NCBI RefSeq assembly: GCF_030686865.1
Contig: NZ_JAQYUS010000006.1
Span: 62,001-126,000 of the forward strand
DNA: 64,000 bases
Direction: 5' to 3'
Origin: Kaistella sp. SH40-3
GTDB lineage: Bacteria > Bacteroidota > Bacteroidia > Flavobacteriales > Weeksellaceae
Made by a program: the position numbers and the translations under genes. Numbering within the stretch: the first letter of the stretch is position 1; each line of letters begins with the position of its first letter. Below the pieces are notes generated by a model, which was not told the DNA's origin, did no database searches, and worked only from the letters and a program-made list of their open reading frames with translations. Below, in pieces: positions 1 through 9,548 of the stretch.

Positions 1-189
1 GCAAAAGATGTCGCGACTTCCGTGCAGTCGTCGGTATTTAATTTATCGATTATGATCGCCACTTCACTGGGAGGAATCTTACTTGCCCAGTTTTCACCGA
101 TGAGTTTAATTTATTTAGCCATAGGTTTATCGGTACCAGGCTTGGTCATCTCTTTCTTGTCTAAAAAAAGTCTGGGTTCTGCCTTGTAA
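1..189 (+). CDS. MFS transporter, C-terminal end (partial)
   Basis: This is an open frame entering from the left edge and ending in TAA, giving the last 62 residues of a protein. The residues form two hydrophobic helices joined by a short loop and end in a short basic tail. The stretch AKDVATSVQSSVFNLSIMIA resembles the last helices of DHA1-type major facilitator efflux pumps (AraJ/sugar-efflux-like). That would place it in the inner membrane as a proton-driven exporter. The substrate cannot be told from this end alone. A terminator follows within 20 bases. Confidence 0.6.
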   Translation, partial: AKDVATSVQSSVFNLSIMIATSLGGILLAQFSPMSLIYLAIGLSVPGLVISFLSKKSLGSAL

Positions 190-207
190 TTTTATTCGAC
201 TCAAAAT

Positions 208-244
208 AAAAAAGACTGCTATCTATTTGATAACAGTCTTTTTT
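208..244 (+). terminator. Intrinsic terminator after MFS gene
   Basis: AAAAAAGACTG and CAGTCTTTTTT flank a short loop, with one mismatch in the extended stem and A/T tracts on both sides. It could therefore stop transcription from either direction, including read-through of the leftward amidohydrolase gene. Confidence 0.75.
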
Positions 245-344
245 GGTTTAAGTTTTTGTCGATGTAAGAATCGCTAGATTTAGATTTCCTTTGAAGAAAT
301 AATGTTATTCTTGTGCTTTCCTGAACTGCAACAAGTATTCTTTA

Positions 345-1592
345 TTAAAGATCTAAAGCAATGTTGAATTCCTGTTCTTTTTTGCGAAAAAGGAAGTCGC
401 CGTTTCGGACGGAAGCAAGCACCTCTACTCTTTTTCGAATGGCTTCATATACCGAAGTTTCATTAAGAACAATAAAGTTCGCAGGTTTACCAACATCTAA
501 ACCATAATGATTCTGAATGTTTAAACACGTTGCACCGTTATAAGTAATCAAATCAAAATTACTTGCTATTTCACTCGGCGACATGATCTGCGCTAAATGA
601 ATTCCATTGTCTAGGATATTCATCATATTTCCGTTTCCCATCGGATACCAAGGATCGTTGATGGAATCCTGGGCGAAAGCCACATTAATTCCTTCTTCAA
701 TAAATTCCTTTACTCGCGTTAGACCGCGGCGTTTCGGATAGGTATCCTGACGTCCCTGAAGATAGGCATTCTCGGTTGGACAGGAAATAAAGTTCATCTT
801 ACTTTTCTTGAAAAGATCCATCATTCGGAAGGCATAGGAATTATCTGCTGAACCAAAGGAACAGGTATGACTCGCGGTTGTTCTGGTTCCATAATCTTCC
901 ATCAGCACCAACGCATTGAGCAGTTCTACGAAACGTGAGTTGGGATCATCGGTTTCATCACAGTGAACGTCGATCTGTTTGTCATATTTTAAAGCCAAGT
1001 CTACAATGTCATGAATGGATTTTTCGCCAAATTCCCGGGCCGGCTCATAATGCGGAATTCCACCCACGACATCAGCGCCCATTTTTAGGGCTTCTTCTAC
1101 TAAATCCCGTCCGCCTTTGTAGGTATACATTCCCTGCTGAGGAAAAGCAACGATCTGAATATCGACGGTATCTTTCAGATCCTGTTTCATTTCGAGCATC
1201 GCTTTAAGCGCAGTGAAATTTGGATCGGTAACATCAATATGTGTTCGGATGTGCTGAACTCCCTGAGAAACCTCGTCCTTAATTCCTTTCATTGCGAGTT
1301 TTTTCACACTTTCTACGGTCAGCGTTTCTTTAAATTTTGGCCAAAGTTCAATCGCTTCGAAGAGCGTTCCTGAACCCGCGCCTTCCTGACCCAGTTCAGA
1401 TAAGGTATATACATAATCCAAATGCAGATGTGGATCTACATAAGGCGGCAAAACCAGTTTACCTTTCAAATCGATTTCCTCTTCACAAGATGGAAGGTGA
1501 GTTCCGATGTGCGTAATTTTTCCATTTTCTACGATAATCTCTGTAGCATCGGGATTGCGATAAATTTTCGCATTAAAAAATTTCTTTTTCAT
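345..1592 (-). CDS. Cytosine deaminase-like amidohydrolase
   Basis: The 415-residue protein follows E. coli CodA along its length. The metal site is intact: PHLHLD (H55, H57), VHCDE (H210 with the catalytic E213), SHT (H242) and QDSINDPWYP (D309). The runs IQIVAFPQ, TYPKRRG and DPWYP are typical of this family. Such enzymes are cytosolic and hydrolyse cytosine or a related ring to the keto form plus ammonia, in pyrimidine salvage. One difference matters: the residue after the metal-binding Asp is Ser310, whereas CodA has a second Asp there that lines the substrate pocket. The substrate may therefore be a different cyclic amidine. It stands alone, with no codB-type permease beside it. The ATG sits close to the end of the frame and is the only sensible start. 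Confidence 0.78.
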   Translation of the reverse strand: MKKKFFNAKIYRNPDATEIIVENGKITHIGTHLPSCEEEIDLKGKLVLPPYVDPHLHLDYVYTLSELGQEGAGSGTLFEAIELWPKFKETLTVESVKKLAMKGIKDEVSQGVQHIRTHIDVTDPNFTALKAMLEMKQDLKDTVDIQIVAFPQQGMYTYKGGRDLVEEALKMGADVVGGIPHYEPAREFGEKSIHDIVDLALKYDKQIDVHCDETDDPNSRFVELLNALVLMEDYGTRTTASHTCSFGSADNSYAFRMMDLFKKSKMNFISCPTENAYLQGRQDTYPKRRGLTRVKEFIEEGINVAFAQDSINDPWYPMGNGNMMNILDNGIHLAQIMSPSEIASNFDLITYNGATCLNIQNHYGLDVGKPANFIVLNETSVYEAIRKRVEVLASVRNGDFLFRKKEQEFNIALDL

Positions 1593-1875
1593 AATAAATT
1601 ATTTTAATGTTTCAGATGAATCTCTTTTTTGATCTGTCTATTAAATTACCTGGAAGTTTTAAAAAAAAATCGACCAAGTCAAAAGTTTGATATTCAGATT
1701 ATAAACATCAATAATATAGTGAAAAGAAATATTAATTCCAAATTTATCTATTTGTGAAAGTAGGTTTTGCGTGGCGGAAAAGAATAAAGCACAAAGACAT
1801 CTAAAAAAGATTTTTGAAATGTATTTCTAAATATAAGAGGATTTATAGTTGTGGCAGTTTTTAATTCAATTGAAA

Positions 1876-2346
1876 TTAAAGAAGATGCTTTTCCATTTTA
1901 ATATTGGCTCTGTCATAAAGTCCTTCGTCCATTTTTGTTTCGTTAAAACCATATTTGCGGTAAAGATCAATAGCAGACTGCAATTGGGTGTTGGAATATA
2001 AAATTAAAGTTTTAATTTGTTTTTTTTTCGCGACCTGCAGACAGTGTTCGAGCAAAAGTGTTCCGATTTTATGGCCTTGTGCTTTTTCGGAGACGGCCAT
2101 TTTTCCCAGTTCAAATAGGTTTTCGTCTTTCTTTAATAATGAAGCGGTTCCCACGATTTCGCCATTGAGTTTTGCATAAAAAATAAAACCACCTTTATCT
2201 ATGATTTCTTCTTTTGGATGTGAAAGCGACTGAAGATCGGTTGGTTCCACTTTAAAATATTTTTCGAGCCATTCGTAATTGAGGATTTTGATGGCTTCTT
2301 TCAAGTCGTCTGAATAATCTATTATTTCAATTTTATTTGATGTCAT
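1876..2346 (-). CDS. GNAT family N-acetyltransferase
   Basis: The 156-residue protein has the GNAT fold signature. Beta-4 is followed by the acetyl-CoA loop in VSEKAQGHKIGTLLLEHCL (about residues 86-104, Q-x-x-G-x-G/A type). The C-terminal YRKYGF motif is typical of beta-5/alpha-4. It should transfer an acetyl group from acetyl-CoA to a small amine or an N-terminus. The acceptor cannot be read from the sequence. It is monocistronic and lies head-to-head with the repeat element before rpmI. Confidence 0.75.
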   Translation of the reverse strand: MTSNKIEIIDYSDDLKEAIKILNYEWLEKYFKVEPTDLQSLSHPKEEIIDKGGFIFYAKLNGEIVGTASLLKKDENLFELGKMAVSEKAQGHKIGTLLLEHCLQVAKKKQIKTLILYSNTQLQSAIDLYRKYGFNETKMDEGLYDRANIKMEKHLL

Positions 2347-2479
2347 AATTTTTGGATTCTGAATTTAATTAGTTTCTACGAATTACTACTTGCAAACGTT
2401 CCAACAAAAATAATTTAAAAATGTTGAAAGTTTAAATTCTAAAAATGAGGACTATGGTAGAATAATCTGATTTAATAAT

Positions 2480-2650
2480 AAATCTTGATAGTTGACGTTG
2501 CTTCTGCGTGAGGGATAGAAACGGTTACCCCACAGCAAGCGCTGGGAAAAGCATTGGCGCGACGAGTAGGAGTGGATAGCCCGACCTGAAGGAGGGAATG
2601 GTCTCGTCTTCAGTCGAGATGATAAACGACTGAAGGGCACGCCTAAATAT
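2480..2650. repeat. Interspersed repeat element, copy 1
   Basis: This GC-richer island in the 446-base gap before rpmI contains GGATAGAAACGG, a C-rich hairpin, GAGTGGATAGCCCGAC and a second hairpin (CTTCAGTCGAGATGATAAACGACTGAAG type). Its base composition differs from its surroundings. Copies with the same plan occur at about 22015-22145 and 56905-57005. A spurious frame crosses it on the minus strand, but I see no conserved protein. It looks like one of the repeated non-coding elements scattered in Weeksellaceae genomes. Confidence 0.5.
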
Positions 2651-2676
2651 TTAGTAATATTCGAATACAATATCTT

Positions 2677-2706
2677 TTTGTAATTGACCGAAATTTTGTA
2701 CTTTTG
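2677..2706 (+). promoter_or_regulatory. Promoter of rpmI-rplT
   Basis: TTTG (2677-2680), 18 bases, then TACTTTTG (2699-2706) matches the Bacteroidota housekeeping promoter TTTG-N19-TAnnTTTG. Transcription should start near 2713. That leaves a leader of about 80 nt, which holds a 15-codon frame (2720-2767) starting ATGGAGTGTTCT. Confidence 0.7.
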
Positions 2707-2792
2707 CAGTCTGAAAAACATGGAGTGTTCTGAACAAGATGCTTTGAGTTTGGAAGAAAGACATTGATAACAAATATAAAAGCAGCAAGAAA

Positions 2793-2990
2793 ATGCCAAA
2801 ATTAAAAACGAAATCAGGTGCTAAGAAGCGTTTTAAGCTTACCGGAACCGGAAAGATTAAAAGAAAAGGTGCCTATAAAAGCCACATCTTGACCAAAAAA
2901 GAAACGAAGCAAAAGAGAAATCTTACGCAGACTTCTTATGTTGCAGAAGTGGACAAAAAGAGTGTTTTACGTCAATTAGCTTTAAAGTAG
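2793..2990 (+). CDS. rpmI: 50S ribosomal protein L35
   Basis: The 65-residue basic protein starts [20 protein letters not shown] and contains the L35 signature [15 protein letters not shown]35 is a late-assembly component of the large subunit. It is followed 119 bases later by rplT, the usual partner. infC, which commonly precedes rpmI, is not upstream here: a repeat element and a GNAT gene occupy that place. Expression therefore comes from the promoter at 2677-2706. Confidence 0.97.
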   Translation: MPKLKTKSGAKKRFKLTGTGKIKRKGAYKSHILTKKETKQKRNLTQTSYVAEVDKKSVLRQLALK

Positions 2991-3109
2991 TTTTTTATAA
3001 ATCATTCGGTTTATAAGAATTCAACAAATTCAGAAATTTTAACCCTGAAACGGTGCAGAAAAGTGTAATGAAATAATTTACCGCCCTTTTCAAAAAAACA
3101 AATTTAATT

Positions 3110-3454
3110 ATGCCAAGATCAGTAAATGCAGTAGCTTCTAGAGCTCGCAGAAAAAAAGTTATTAAATTGGCCAAAGGTTATTTCGGTAGAAGAAAGAACG
3201 TTTGGACAGTTGCAAAAAATGCCGTACAAAAAGCAATGCAATATGCTTACCGCGGTAGAAAAGAGAAGAAAAGAAACTTCAGATCTCTTTGGATCACGCG
3301 TATTAACGCTGGTGCAAGAGAACACGGTATGTCTTACTCCCAGTTTATGGGCGCTCTTAAAACAAACAACATTGAATTGAACAGAAAAGTTTTAGCTGAT
3401 TTAGCAATGAATCATCCTGAAGCGTTCAAAGCAGTTGTAGATTCAGTAAAATAA
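3110..3454 (+). CDS. rplT: 50S ribosomal protein L20
   Basis: The 114-residue protein starts [20 protein letters not shown] and carries [10 protein letters not shown], typical of L20. It has the long basic N-terminal tail that binds 23S rRNA. L20 is needed for early 50S assembly, and in other bacteria it represses its own operon by binding the mRNA leader. Length is normal. A strong terminator follows at 3482-3510. Confidence 0.97.
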   Translation: MPRSVNAVASRARRKKVIKLAKGYFGRRKNVWTVAKNAVQKAMQYAYRGRKEKKRNFRSLWITRINAGAREHGMSYSQFMGALKTNNIELNRKVLADLAMNHPEAFKAVVDSVK

Positions 3455-3481
3455 ATGTAAAATTTTTTGTTATCAATTATA

Positions 3482-3510
3482 AATCCTAAACGTTTGTTTA
3501 GGATTTTTTT
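3482..3510 (+). terminator. Terminator after rplT
   Basis: A perfect 10-bp stem (AATCCTAAAC / GTTTAGGATT) with a 4-base loop is followed by seven T residues, 27 bases after the rplT stop. Confidence 0.85.
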
Positions 3511-3533
3511 ATATATTTGATAAAAAAAATTAC

Positions 3534-4730
3534 ATGAAAAAGATTCTACTTTCTTCTTTCTTCCTTTTTTCTACATTTGGCTTCTCCCAAAGTTTTATAC
3601 AAGCATATAAGGATAGAGCCACTCAAGTTAAGCAAACAAATATTAATACTATTTTAAATGATTTTGCAGCACTTGGTATAAAAACAACTGGTTCTACATC
3701 AAATAATAATGCGTTGGCCTGGCTAAAAGGTAAATATGCTGAATTTGGCTATGAAAGCACTCAAATCACAGAAAATAAATTCACTTACAGTGGCAAACAA
3801 AGCACTAATCTTATCGTTACAACAACAGGTACAGTTTACCCTACTAAATTTGTAATCATTTGTGGGCATTACGATACTATTAATGGTCCAGGTGTTAATG
3901 ATAATGGTTCTGGAACAGCAGTGATTTTAGAGGCTGCCAGAATATTAAAAAATATCTCAAATGAATATTCCATCAAATTTATCCATTTTTCTGGAGAGGA
4001 GCAAGGTTTACTAGGAAGCAAAGCGTACGTTGATAATGTTGTTAAAGCAACCAATCCCAAAATGGACATTGTTCTTGTACTTAATCTAGATGAAGTTGGT
4101 GGTGTAGCAGGAAAGGTCAATAATCAAATTGTCGCTGAAAAAGACGGAACTCCTACATATCCTGCTGGTGGAATGTACTCTGGTTATCCATCTACCAACA
4201 ATGCTGCTTCTGCTGTAAAAACAACGGAGTTAAAAAATTCGATCTTGAACTATTCCAACATTACTCCTGTAGATGGTTATATTGAACGTTCGGATTATAT
4301 GCCTTTTGAAAAAGAAGGCTATGTTGTAACCGGATTATATGAAGCTAATCAAAGTAACAAGCCGCACACTGCAAGTGATACTTATGTGAATATGGATCCC
4401 GTTTATGTTTATAATGTTGCACAAGGCGTTGTGGGAGCCATACAACATTTTTCTACAGCAGATATGTCCCTCACACTAGGTACAAACGATACCAAGAAAA
4501 ATTTGAAAGACCTAGTAAGTATATTCCCTAACCCAGCAAATGATTTTGTAAATATTGGATTGGAAGGAAAAGGATATGCTACAACTATTTTAGATCTTTC
4601 TGGTAAAGTAGTTCTGCAATCAAAAGATCAACAAAATTTAGACACTTCAAAATTGAAAAATGGGGTGTATATGGTACAGGTTACCACGACTGGTGACAGC
4701 ACCACTAAAAAATTAATCATTAAGAAATAA
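3534..4730 (+). CDS. Secreted M28 family zinc peptidase with T9SS sorting domain
   Basis: The 398-residue protein has a signal peptide (residues 1-19, cleavage near FGFSQ). The M28 aminopeptidase fold follows with its co-catalytic two-zinc site: H112 in GHYD, D123 in GVNDNGSG, the E155-E156 pair in SGEEQG, D186 in LDEVGG and H278 in PHTASD. The last 75 residues (SIFPNPANDFVN to LIIKK) are a type A T9SS sorting domain. The enzyme should be exported by Sec, carried through the outer membrane by type IX secretion, and trim N-terminal residues from peptides outside the cell. It is monocistronic, between two terminators. Confidence 0.9.
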   Translation: MKKILLSSFFLFSTFGFSQSFIQAYKDRATQVKQTNINTILNDFAALGIKTTGSTSNNNALAWLKGKYAEFGYESTQITENKFTYSGKQSTNLIVTTTGTVYPTKFVIICGHYDTINGPGVNDNGSGTAVILEAARILKNISNEYSIKFIHFSGEEQGLLGSKAYVDNVVKATNPKMDIVLVLNLDEVGGVAGKVNNQIVAEKDGTPTYPAGGMYSGYPSTNNAASAVKTTELKNSILNYSNITPVDGYIERSDYMPFEKEGYVVTGLYEANQSNKPHTASDTYVNMDPVYVYNVAQGVVGAIQHFSTADMSLTLGTNDTKKNLKDLVSIFPNPANDFVNIGLEGKGYATTILDLSGKVVLQSKDQQNLDTSKLKNGVYMVQVTTTGDSTTKKLIIKK

Positions 4731-4751
4731 ATTCATTTTTTAAACCTCTTG

Positions 4752-4778
4752 AAAAACCTGACTCAAAGTCAGGTTTTT
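4752..4778. terminator. Bidirectional terminator between M28 gene and his operon
   Basis: AAAACCTGACT / AGTCAGGTTTT with a 3-base loop and A/T tracts on both sides lies between two convergent genes, so it can end both transcripts. Confidence 0.85.
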
Positions 4779-4790
4779 TCCATTTAAACT

Positions 4791-5384
4791 TTATTTCCGG
4801 CTTCTTTCCATCAACACTTCTTCGATTTCCGGTAAAGTAAATGCTTTTGCTTTCAATAAAATTAAAAAGTGATAGAGTAAATCTGCCGCCTCATTTTTAA
4901 ACAAATCGGCATCATCATCTTTTGCTTCGATGACCAATTCTACGGCTTCCTCTCCTACTTTCTGCGCCATTTTATTAATGCCTCTTTGGTACAAATCATA
5001 GGTATAAGAATTTTCAACTTTCTGATCAATTCTTTCGGAAATGGTTTCTTCTAATTCATATAAAAAACCCTTCGAATTTTTATCTTCAAAGCAACTGAAA
5101 GTTCCGGTATGACAAACATTTCCAGCAGGCTTTACCTGAATTAATAAAGCGTCGGAATCACAATCTTCTTTGATATTTTTTACATAAAGGTAATTCTCAG
5201 AGGTTTCTCCTTTTAGCCAAATTCTATTTTTGGTTCGGCTAAAAAAATGAACCCGTCCATCTTTTTGAGTTAATTCTAACGCTTCCTCGTTCATGTATCC
5301 CAACATTAAAACCTGTTGTGTACGGTCATCCTGAATAATTACGGGAATTAAACCATTTCCTTTTTCAAAATCTAATTTCATCAT
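4791..5384 (-). CDS. hisIE: Bifunctional phosphoribosyl-AMP cyclohydrolase / phosphoribosyl-ATP pyrophosphatase
   Basis: The 197-residue protein is a HisI-HisE fusion and catalyses steps 2 and 3 of histidine synthesis. The HisI half (about 1-105) has the metal-binding motifs DCDSDALL and CHTGTFSCF. The HisE half (about 110-197) has the acidic helix motif [14 protein letters not shown] and EAADLLYH. It is the last gene of the operon and overlaps hisF by 4 bases, which suggests coupled translation. The start at MMKLDF is set by that overlap. Confidence 0.95.
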   Translation of the reverse strand: MMKLDFEKGNGLIPVIIQDDRTQQVLMLGYMNEEALELTQKDGRVHFFSRTKNRIWLKGETSENYLYVKNIKEDCDSDALLIQVKPAGNVCHTGTFSCFEDKNSKGFLYELEETISERIDQKVENSYTYDLYQRGINKMAQKVGEEAVELVIEAKDDDADLFKNEAADLLYHFLILLKAKAFTLPEIEEVLMERSRK

Positions 5385-6133
5385 CTTATGGATATTTTGT
5401 TTTGTTTTAAATTTTCTTTTAAGTCAACTATTTTTATTTCATTAAAGTGAAAAATACTCGCTGCTAAAGCGCCGGTTACTTTTGTTTCGGTAAAGACTTC
5501 GGTGAAATCCTCCATCTTTCCGGCACCACCAGAAGCGATAATTGGAAGGTGACAAACTTGTGAAACGTTCTGCAGCATTCGGATATCGAAACCATTTTTC
5601 GTACCGTCAAAATCCATTGAAGTCAGCAATAGTTCTCCGGCTCCTAAATCAGCAACTGTTTTCACCCACTCCAAAGTTTTTAGTTGAGTTTGAATTTTCC
5701 CGCCGTTAATGAAAACATAATCTTCACCATTTATATTTTTGGTATCGATGGCAACTACGACGCATTGATTTCCGAATTGTTGCGCTATTTCCCGAACCAA
5801 TTCTGGTCGTCGAACTGCAGCAGAATTGATGGAAACTTTATCGGCACCGGCTTTTAATAAGGCTTCAACATCTTGAGCGGAAGAAATTCCACCGCCAATT
5901 GTAAAAGGAATATTGATTTCTAAACTGAGTTTTTCAACCAGTTCAATTAGAGTCTTTCTTCCTTCTAAAGTCGCCGTAACATCCAAGAAAACCAATTCAT
6001 CTGCGCTGTCATTGACATATTTTTTGGCGAGTTCAACTGGATCTCCGGCAATTCTTAAATCTTCAAACTGAATTCCTTTAACCGTTTTTCCATCTTTAAT
6101 GTCCAAACACGGAATGATTCTTTTTTTCAACAT
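5381..6133 (-). CDS. hisF: Imidazole glycerol phosphate synthase, cyclase subunit
   Basis: The 250-residue (beta/alpha)8 barrel starts [20 protein letters not shown]. The two catalytic aspartates lie in CLDIKDG (D11) and VAIDTKN. Phosphate loops are IGGGIS and ASGGAGKM. With HisH it converts PRFAR plus ammonia into IGP and AICAR. It overlaps hisIE downstream and sits one base from hisA upstream. Confidence 0.97.
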   Translation of the reverse strand: MLKKRIIPCLDIKDGKTVKGIQFEDLRIAGDPVELAKKYVNDSADELVFLDVTATLEGRKTLIELVEKLSLEINIPFTIGGGISSAQDVEALLKAGADKVSINSAAVRRPELVREIAQQFGNQCVVVAIDTKNINGEDYVFINGGKIQTQLKTLEWVKTVADLGAGELLLTSMDFDGTKNGFDIRMLQNVSQVCHLPIIASGGAGKMEDFTEVFTETKVTGALAASIFHFNEIKIVDLKENLKQNKISIR

Positions 6134-6134
6134 T

Positions 6135-6848
6135 TTATAAAAATTTTTGAAGTTCTTTTAAAGTAATTTTCCCTTCGTACAATGCTTTTCCGATAATCGC
6201 TCCAGAACAACCGAGTTCTTTTAAATCATCCAAATCTTTCATCGAGGAAATTCCTCCACTTGCAATTAAAGAGATTTCACATTGACTTAAAATTTCTTTG
6301 TACAACTCGAAAGAAGGTCCTTGCAACATTCCATCTTTTGAAATATCGGTGCACATCACATCCTTAATTCCTTTATTTTGATACGATTGAATAAAGGCAA
6401 TTACATCAAGATCAGAATCTTCTAACCAACCTGAGGTTTTTACTTTTCGGTCTAAACAATCTGCGCCTAAAATTAATTTCTCTGCCCCAAATTCTTTGAT
6501 CCATTCTTCACACATTTCTGGATTTTCTACTGCAATACTTCCAATCGTAATCTGATTTGCTCCAGCATTAAAAGCACTTTCCAAACTTTCCCGTGTTTTA
6601 ATTCCACCGCCGAAATCAATAATCAAATTTGTTTCAGAAGCGAGGATTTCTAAAGTTTTTAAATTTTTAATAGTCTTCGCTTTTGCACCATCCAAATCGA
6701 CCAAATGTAAATATTGAATTCCATTTGTTTCATATTCTTTCGCAATATCGAGTGGGTTTTCGTGGTAGATTTTTTTCGAATTGTAATCTCCTTTTGAAAG
6801 TCGAACACATTTCCCGTCGATAATATCTATGGCTGGAATTATTTTCAT
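6135..6848 (-). CDS. hisA: ProFAR isomerase
   Basis: The 237-residue barrel is related to HisF. It has the catalytic Asp in [13 protein letters not shown] (D8) and a second in [14 protein letters not shown]. Phosphate-binding repeats are DFGGGIK and ASGGISS. It isomerises the 5'-ProFAR aminoaldose to PRFAR, the substrate of HisHF. Length is usual, and it sits 2 bases from hisH. Confidence 0.97.
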   Translation of the reverse strand: MKIIPAIDIIDGKCVRLSKGDYNSKKIYHENPLDIAKEYETNGIQYLHLVDLDGAKAKTIKNLKTLEILASETNLIIDFGGGIKTRESLESAFNAGANQITIGSIAVENPEMCEEWIKEFGAEKLILGADCLDRKVKTSGWLEDSDLDVIAFIQSYQNKGIKDVMCTDISKDGMLQGPSFELYKEILSQCEISLIASGGISSMKDLDDLKELGCSGAIIGKALYEGKITLKELQKFL

Positions 6849-6850
6849 TA

Positions 6851-7429
6851 TTAAAGTTTTAAGAAGTTTTGAAGAACTAAAGAACCAACATCGCCAGATT
6901 TCTCCGGGTGAAACTGTGTTCCATAAAAATTATCTTTCTGTAAAGTCGCACTGAAAGGTAAAATATAATCACATTCAGAAGTCGTGTTTTCGCCAATCTC
7001 ACAATAATAACTATGAACAAAATAGAAGGTATCGGTTTCTGAAATTCCTTCTAAAAGAGGACCATTCATCTTCTGTAAATTATTCCAGCCCGTGTGAGGA
7101 GCAATATCTGTCGAGGGAAATTTCTTCACTTTTAAATTAAAGATTCCCAAACATTTGGCATTTCCTTCTTCCGAAAAATCGCACAGTAATTGCTGACCCA
7201 AACAGATTCCTAAAAAGGGTTGTTTCAAAGTCGGAATTAATTCATCCAATTTTTTCAGTCTCAAATAATTCATCGCAGTTGACGCTTCTCCAACTCCCGG
7301 AAAAATAACTTTTTCAGCATTTCCAATTTCTTCCGGATTTGAAGTAATCAAAGTTTCATAACCCAACTTTTTTACGGCATTTTCAACGGACTTTACATTT
7401 CCGGCAACGTAATCGATAATCGCAATCAT
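6851..7429 (-). CDS. hisH: Imidazole glycerol phosphate synthase, glutamine amidotransferase subunit
   Basis: The 192-residue class I glutaminase has its triad visible: C76 in [10 protein letters not shown]174 and E176 in QFHPEKSG. It releases ammonia from glutamine and channels it to HisF. It overlaps hisB by 4 bases (ATGA type), so translation is probably coupled. Confidence 0.97.
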   Translation of the reverse strand: MIAIIDYVAGNVKSVENAVKKLGYETLITSNPEEIGNAEKVIFPGVGEASTAMNYLRLKKLDELIPTLKQPFLGICLGQQLLCDFSEEGNAKCLGIFNLKVKKFPSTDIAPHTGWNNLQKMNGPLLEGISETDTFYFVHSYYCEIGENTTSECDYILPFSATLQKDNFYGTQFHPEKSGDVGSLVLQNFLKL

Positions 7430-8520
7430 AATATTCCTTTGGTGCTTGGGATGGAGAAATTATTGTCGTCTCGCTTCACTGCATTCCGTAAAACTTTTGC
7501 AAATGCTTTAAAAATAGATTCAATTTTGTGGTGTTCATTTTCTCCTTCACATTGAATATTGAGATTGCATTTTCCAGTATCTGTGAATGATTTAAAGAAA
7601 TGATAAAACAATTCAGTCGGAACATCACCAATTTTTTCACGTGTAAAATCGACATTCCAAACCAGCCAATTTCTTCCACCAAAATCCAATGCAACTTGTG
7701 CCAAACAATCGTCCATCGGCAAAGCAAAAGCATATCTTTCGATTCCTTTTTTCGATCCTAAACCTTGCTCAAAACAAGTTCCTAAAACCAAAGACGTATC
7801 TTCAATCGTGTGGTGTTCATCAACCTGCAAGTCACCATTTACCAAAACTTCTAAGTCAAAATTCCCGTGTTTTGAAATCTGCTCGAGCATGTGATCAAAG
7901 AAAGCCAAACCAGTCTTAATATTCGATTTTCCGCTTCCGTCGAGATTTAATTCAATTGAAATTTCGGTTTCTTTGGTTTTTCGATTGACTTTCGCTTTTC
8001 GTGGAATTTGTTTTAAATATTTATAAATCTCGTCCCAGTTCTTCGTTGTTAAAGTCGCATCTTCGAAAGTCTTTTCCGCTATAAAAATTGATTGTGTTCC
8101 TAAATTCTTTGCCAACTCAACATCAGTTTTTCGATCACCGATGACGAAGGAATTTTTCAGATCGTAATTGCCGTAAATGTATTTTTGAAGCAATCTGGTT
8201 CTTGGTTTTCGATTGGGAGAATTTTCAGATTCAAAACTGTGATCAATTAAAATATCTGAAAAAACAATATTTTCATTGGCCAAAGTTTTCAGCATTTTCT
8301 CCTGTGGAATTCGGAAATTTTCATCCGGAAAAGAATCGGTTCCCAAACCATCTTGATTCGTAACCATGACCAATTCGTAATCCAACTCCTTCACAATCTT
8401 GGCTAAATTCTGAATCACTTTTGGATAAAATTCTAATTTCTCCAAAGAATCTACTTGTAAATCTGTCGGCGGTTCTATAATTAAAGTTCCGTCGCGGTCG
8501 ATGAATAATACTTTTTTCAT
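7426..8520 (-). CDS. hisB: Bifunctional histidinol-phosphatase / imidazoleglycerol-phosphate dehydratase
   Basis: The 364-residue fusion catalyses two non-consecutive steps. Residues 1-165 are a HAD phosphatase: nucleophile motif FIDRDGTLI (D8, D10), MVTNQDG, and [14 protein letters not shown]. Residues 175-364 are IGP dehydratase with the paired metal motifs HHTIEDT and HHKIES. The fused form resembles the enterobacterial arrangement and is common in Bacteroidota. It overlaps hisC and hisH by 4 bases each. Confidence 0.96.
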   Translation of the reverse strand: MKKVLFIDRDGTLIIEPPTDLQVDSLEKLEFYPKVIQNLAKIVKELDYELVMVTNQDGLGTDSFPDENFRIPQEKMLKTLANENIVFSDILIDHSFESENSPNRKPRTRLLQKYIYGNYDLKNSFVIGDRKTDVELAKNLGTQSIFIAEKTFEDATLTTKNWDEIYKYLKQIPRKAKVNRKTKETEISIELNLDGSGKSNIKTGLAFFDHMLEQISKHGNFDLEVLVNGDLQVDEHHTIEDTSLVLGTCFEQGLGSKKGIERYAFALPMDDCLAQVALDFGGRNWLVWNVDFTREKIGDVPTELFYHFFKSFTDTGKCNLNIQCEGENEHHKIESIFKAFAKVLRNAVKRDDNNFSIPSTKGIL

Positions 8521-9548
8521 GATTGGTTTATTTCTGATAATACTTTTAATAATTGTGAATTTTCTTCAGCAGTTCCAACACTAATTCGAAGGCAGTTTTT
8601 TAAATTGGGATGTCTTAAACTTGTCAAAATATTTTTGTCTAATAATTTCTGATAGATCAATTGTGCATCTTCAAATTCAACGAGAAAGAAATTAGCATCG
8701 GAAGGATATATTTTTACGACCTCATTAATTTGATCTAAACCTTCTTTTAATTTTCTCTTTTCTTCCAGAATGAAAGAGATGTTATTTTCGATTTCTTCCA
8801 CTTTATTCAATTTCTCCAAAGCCAATTTTTGACTTTCTGAACTGATATTGTAAGGAGGTTTAAGTTGTATGAACAAACTGGCAATTTCAGGTGAAGATAA
8901 TCCAATTCCAATGCGTAAACCAGCCATTCCAAACGCCTTTGATAAAGTTTTCAGAACAATTAAGTTTGGATATTTATTTAATAAACTAACTGTAGAATCT
9001 TCAGGAGAAAACTCAATATATGCTTCATCGACAACTACAATTCCATTAAAATTTTGAATATAAAATTCTAAATCAGCAATCGAATTTCCCGTTGGATTAT
9101 TCGGTGAACAGAGAAATAAAACTTTGGCCTGACTTTTTGAAACTGTATTTAAAAACCAATCTTTCTCTAATTCAAAATCAGAATTCAGTTCCAGTTTTTC
9201 AACCTGAAGATTATTCATCTTTGCATAAATTTGGTACATCACAAAACTCGGATTCATAATCAGAATGGAATCTTTCGCTGGTTCGCAGAAAATTCGCATC
9301 GTCAAATCAATCAATTCATCGCTACCATTTCCTAAGAATAAATTCTCCGTTTTTGCTAGATTAATTTCAGCCAGTTTCTTTTTTAACTGAATTGGATCAC
9401 CATCGGGATAACGGTTAAATTCACCGAACGGATTTTCATTCGCATCCAAGTAAACCGCTTGTTTATCAATATAAGAATCGCGCAAAGTCTGGTAAGAATT
9501 CACTCCCACTAAATGTGGCCGAATCATTTCATTTAAATTAAATTCCAT
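8517..9548 (-). CDS. hisC: Histidinol-phosphate aminotransferase
   Basis: The 343-residue fold-type I PLP enzyme has K204 in [16 protein letters not shown] as the Schiff-base lysine. Other motifs are DANENPFG near the start, SPNNPTGN for the cofactor site and the C-terminal CLRISVGT with the phosphate-binding Arg. It transaminates imidazole acetol phosphate with glutamate. It overlaps hisD by 11 bases. Confidence 0.96.
   Translation of the reverse strand: MEFNLNEMIRPHLVGVNSYQTLRDSYIDKQAVYLDANENPFGEFNRYPDGDPIQLKKKLAEINLAKTENLFLGNGSDELIDLTMRIFCEPAKDSILIMNPSFVMYQIYAKMNNLQVEKLELNSDFELEKDWFLNTVSKSQAKVLFLCSPNNPTGNSIADLEFYIQNFNGIVVVDEAYIEFSPEDSTVSLLNKYPNLIVLKTLSKAFGMAGLRIGIGLSSPEIASLFIQLKPPYNISSESQKLALEKLNKVEEIENNISFILEEKRKLKEGLDQINEVVKIYPSDANFFLVEFEDAQLIYQKLLDKNILTSLRHPNLKNCLRISVGTAEENSQLLKVLSEINQS

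Noticed and set aside
2452-2799. 115-codon minus-strand frame before rpmI
   Set aside because: It crosses an interspersed repeat and the rpmI promoter, and shows no protein family character.
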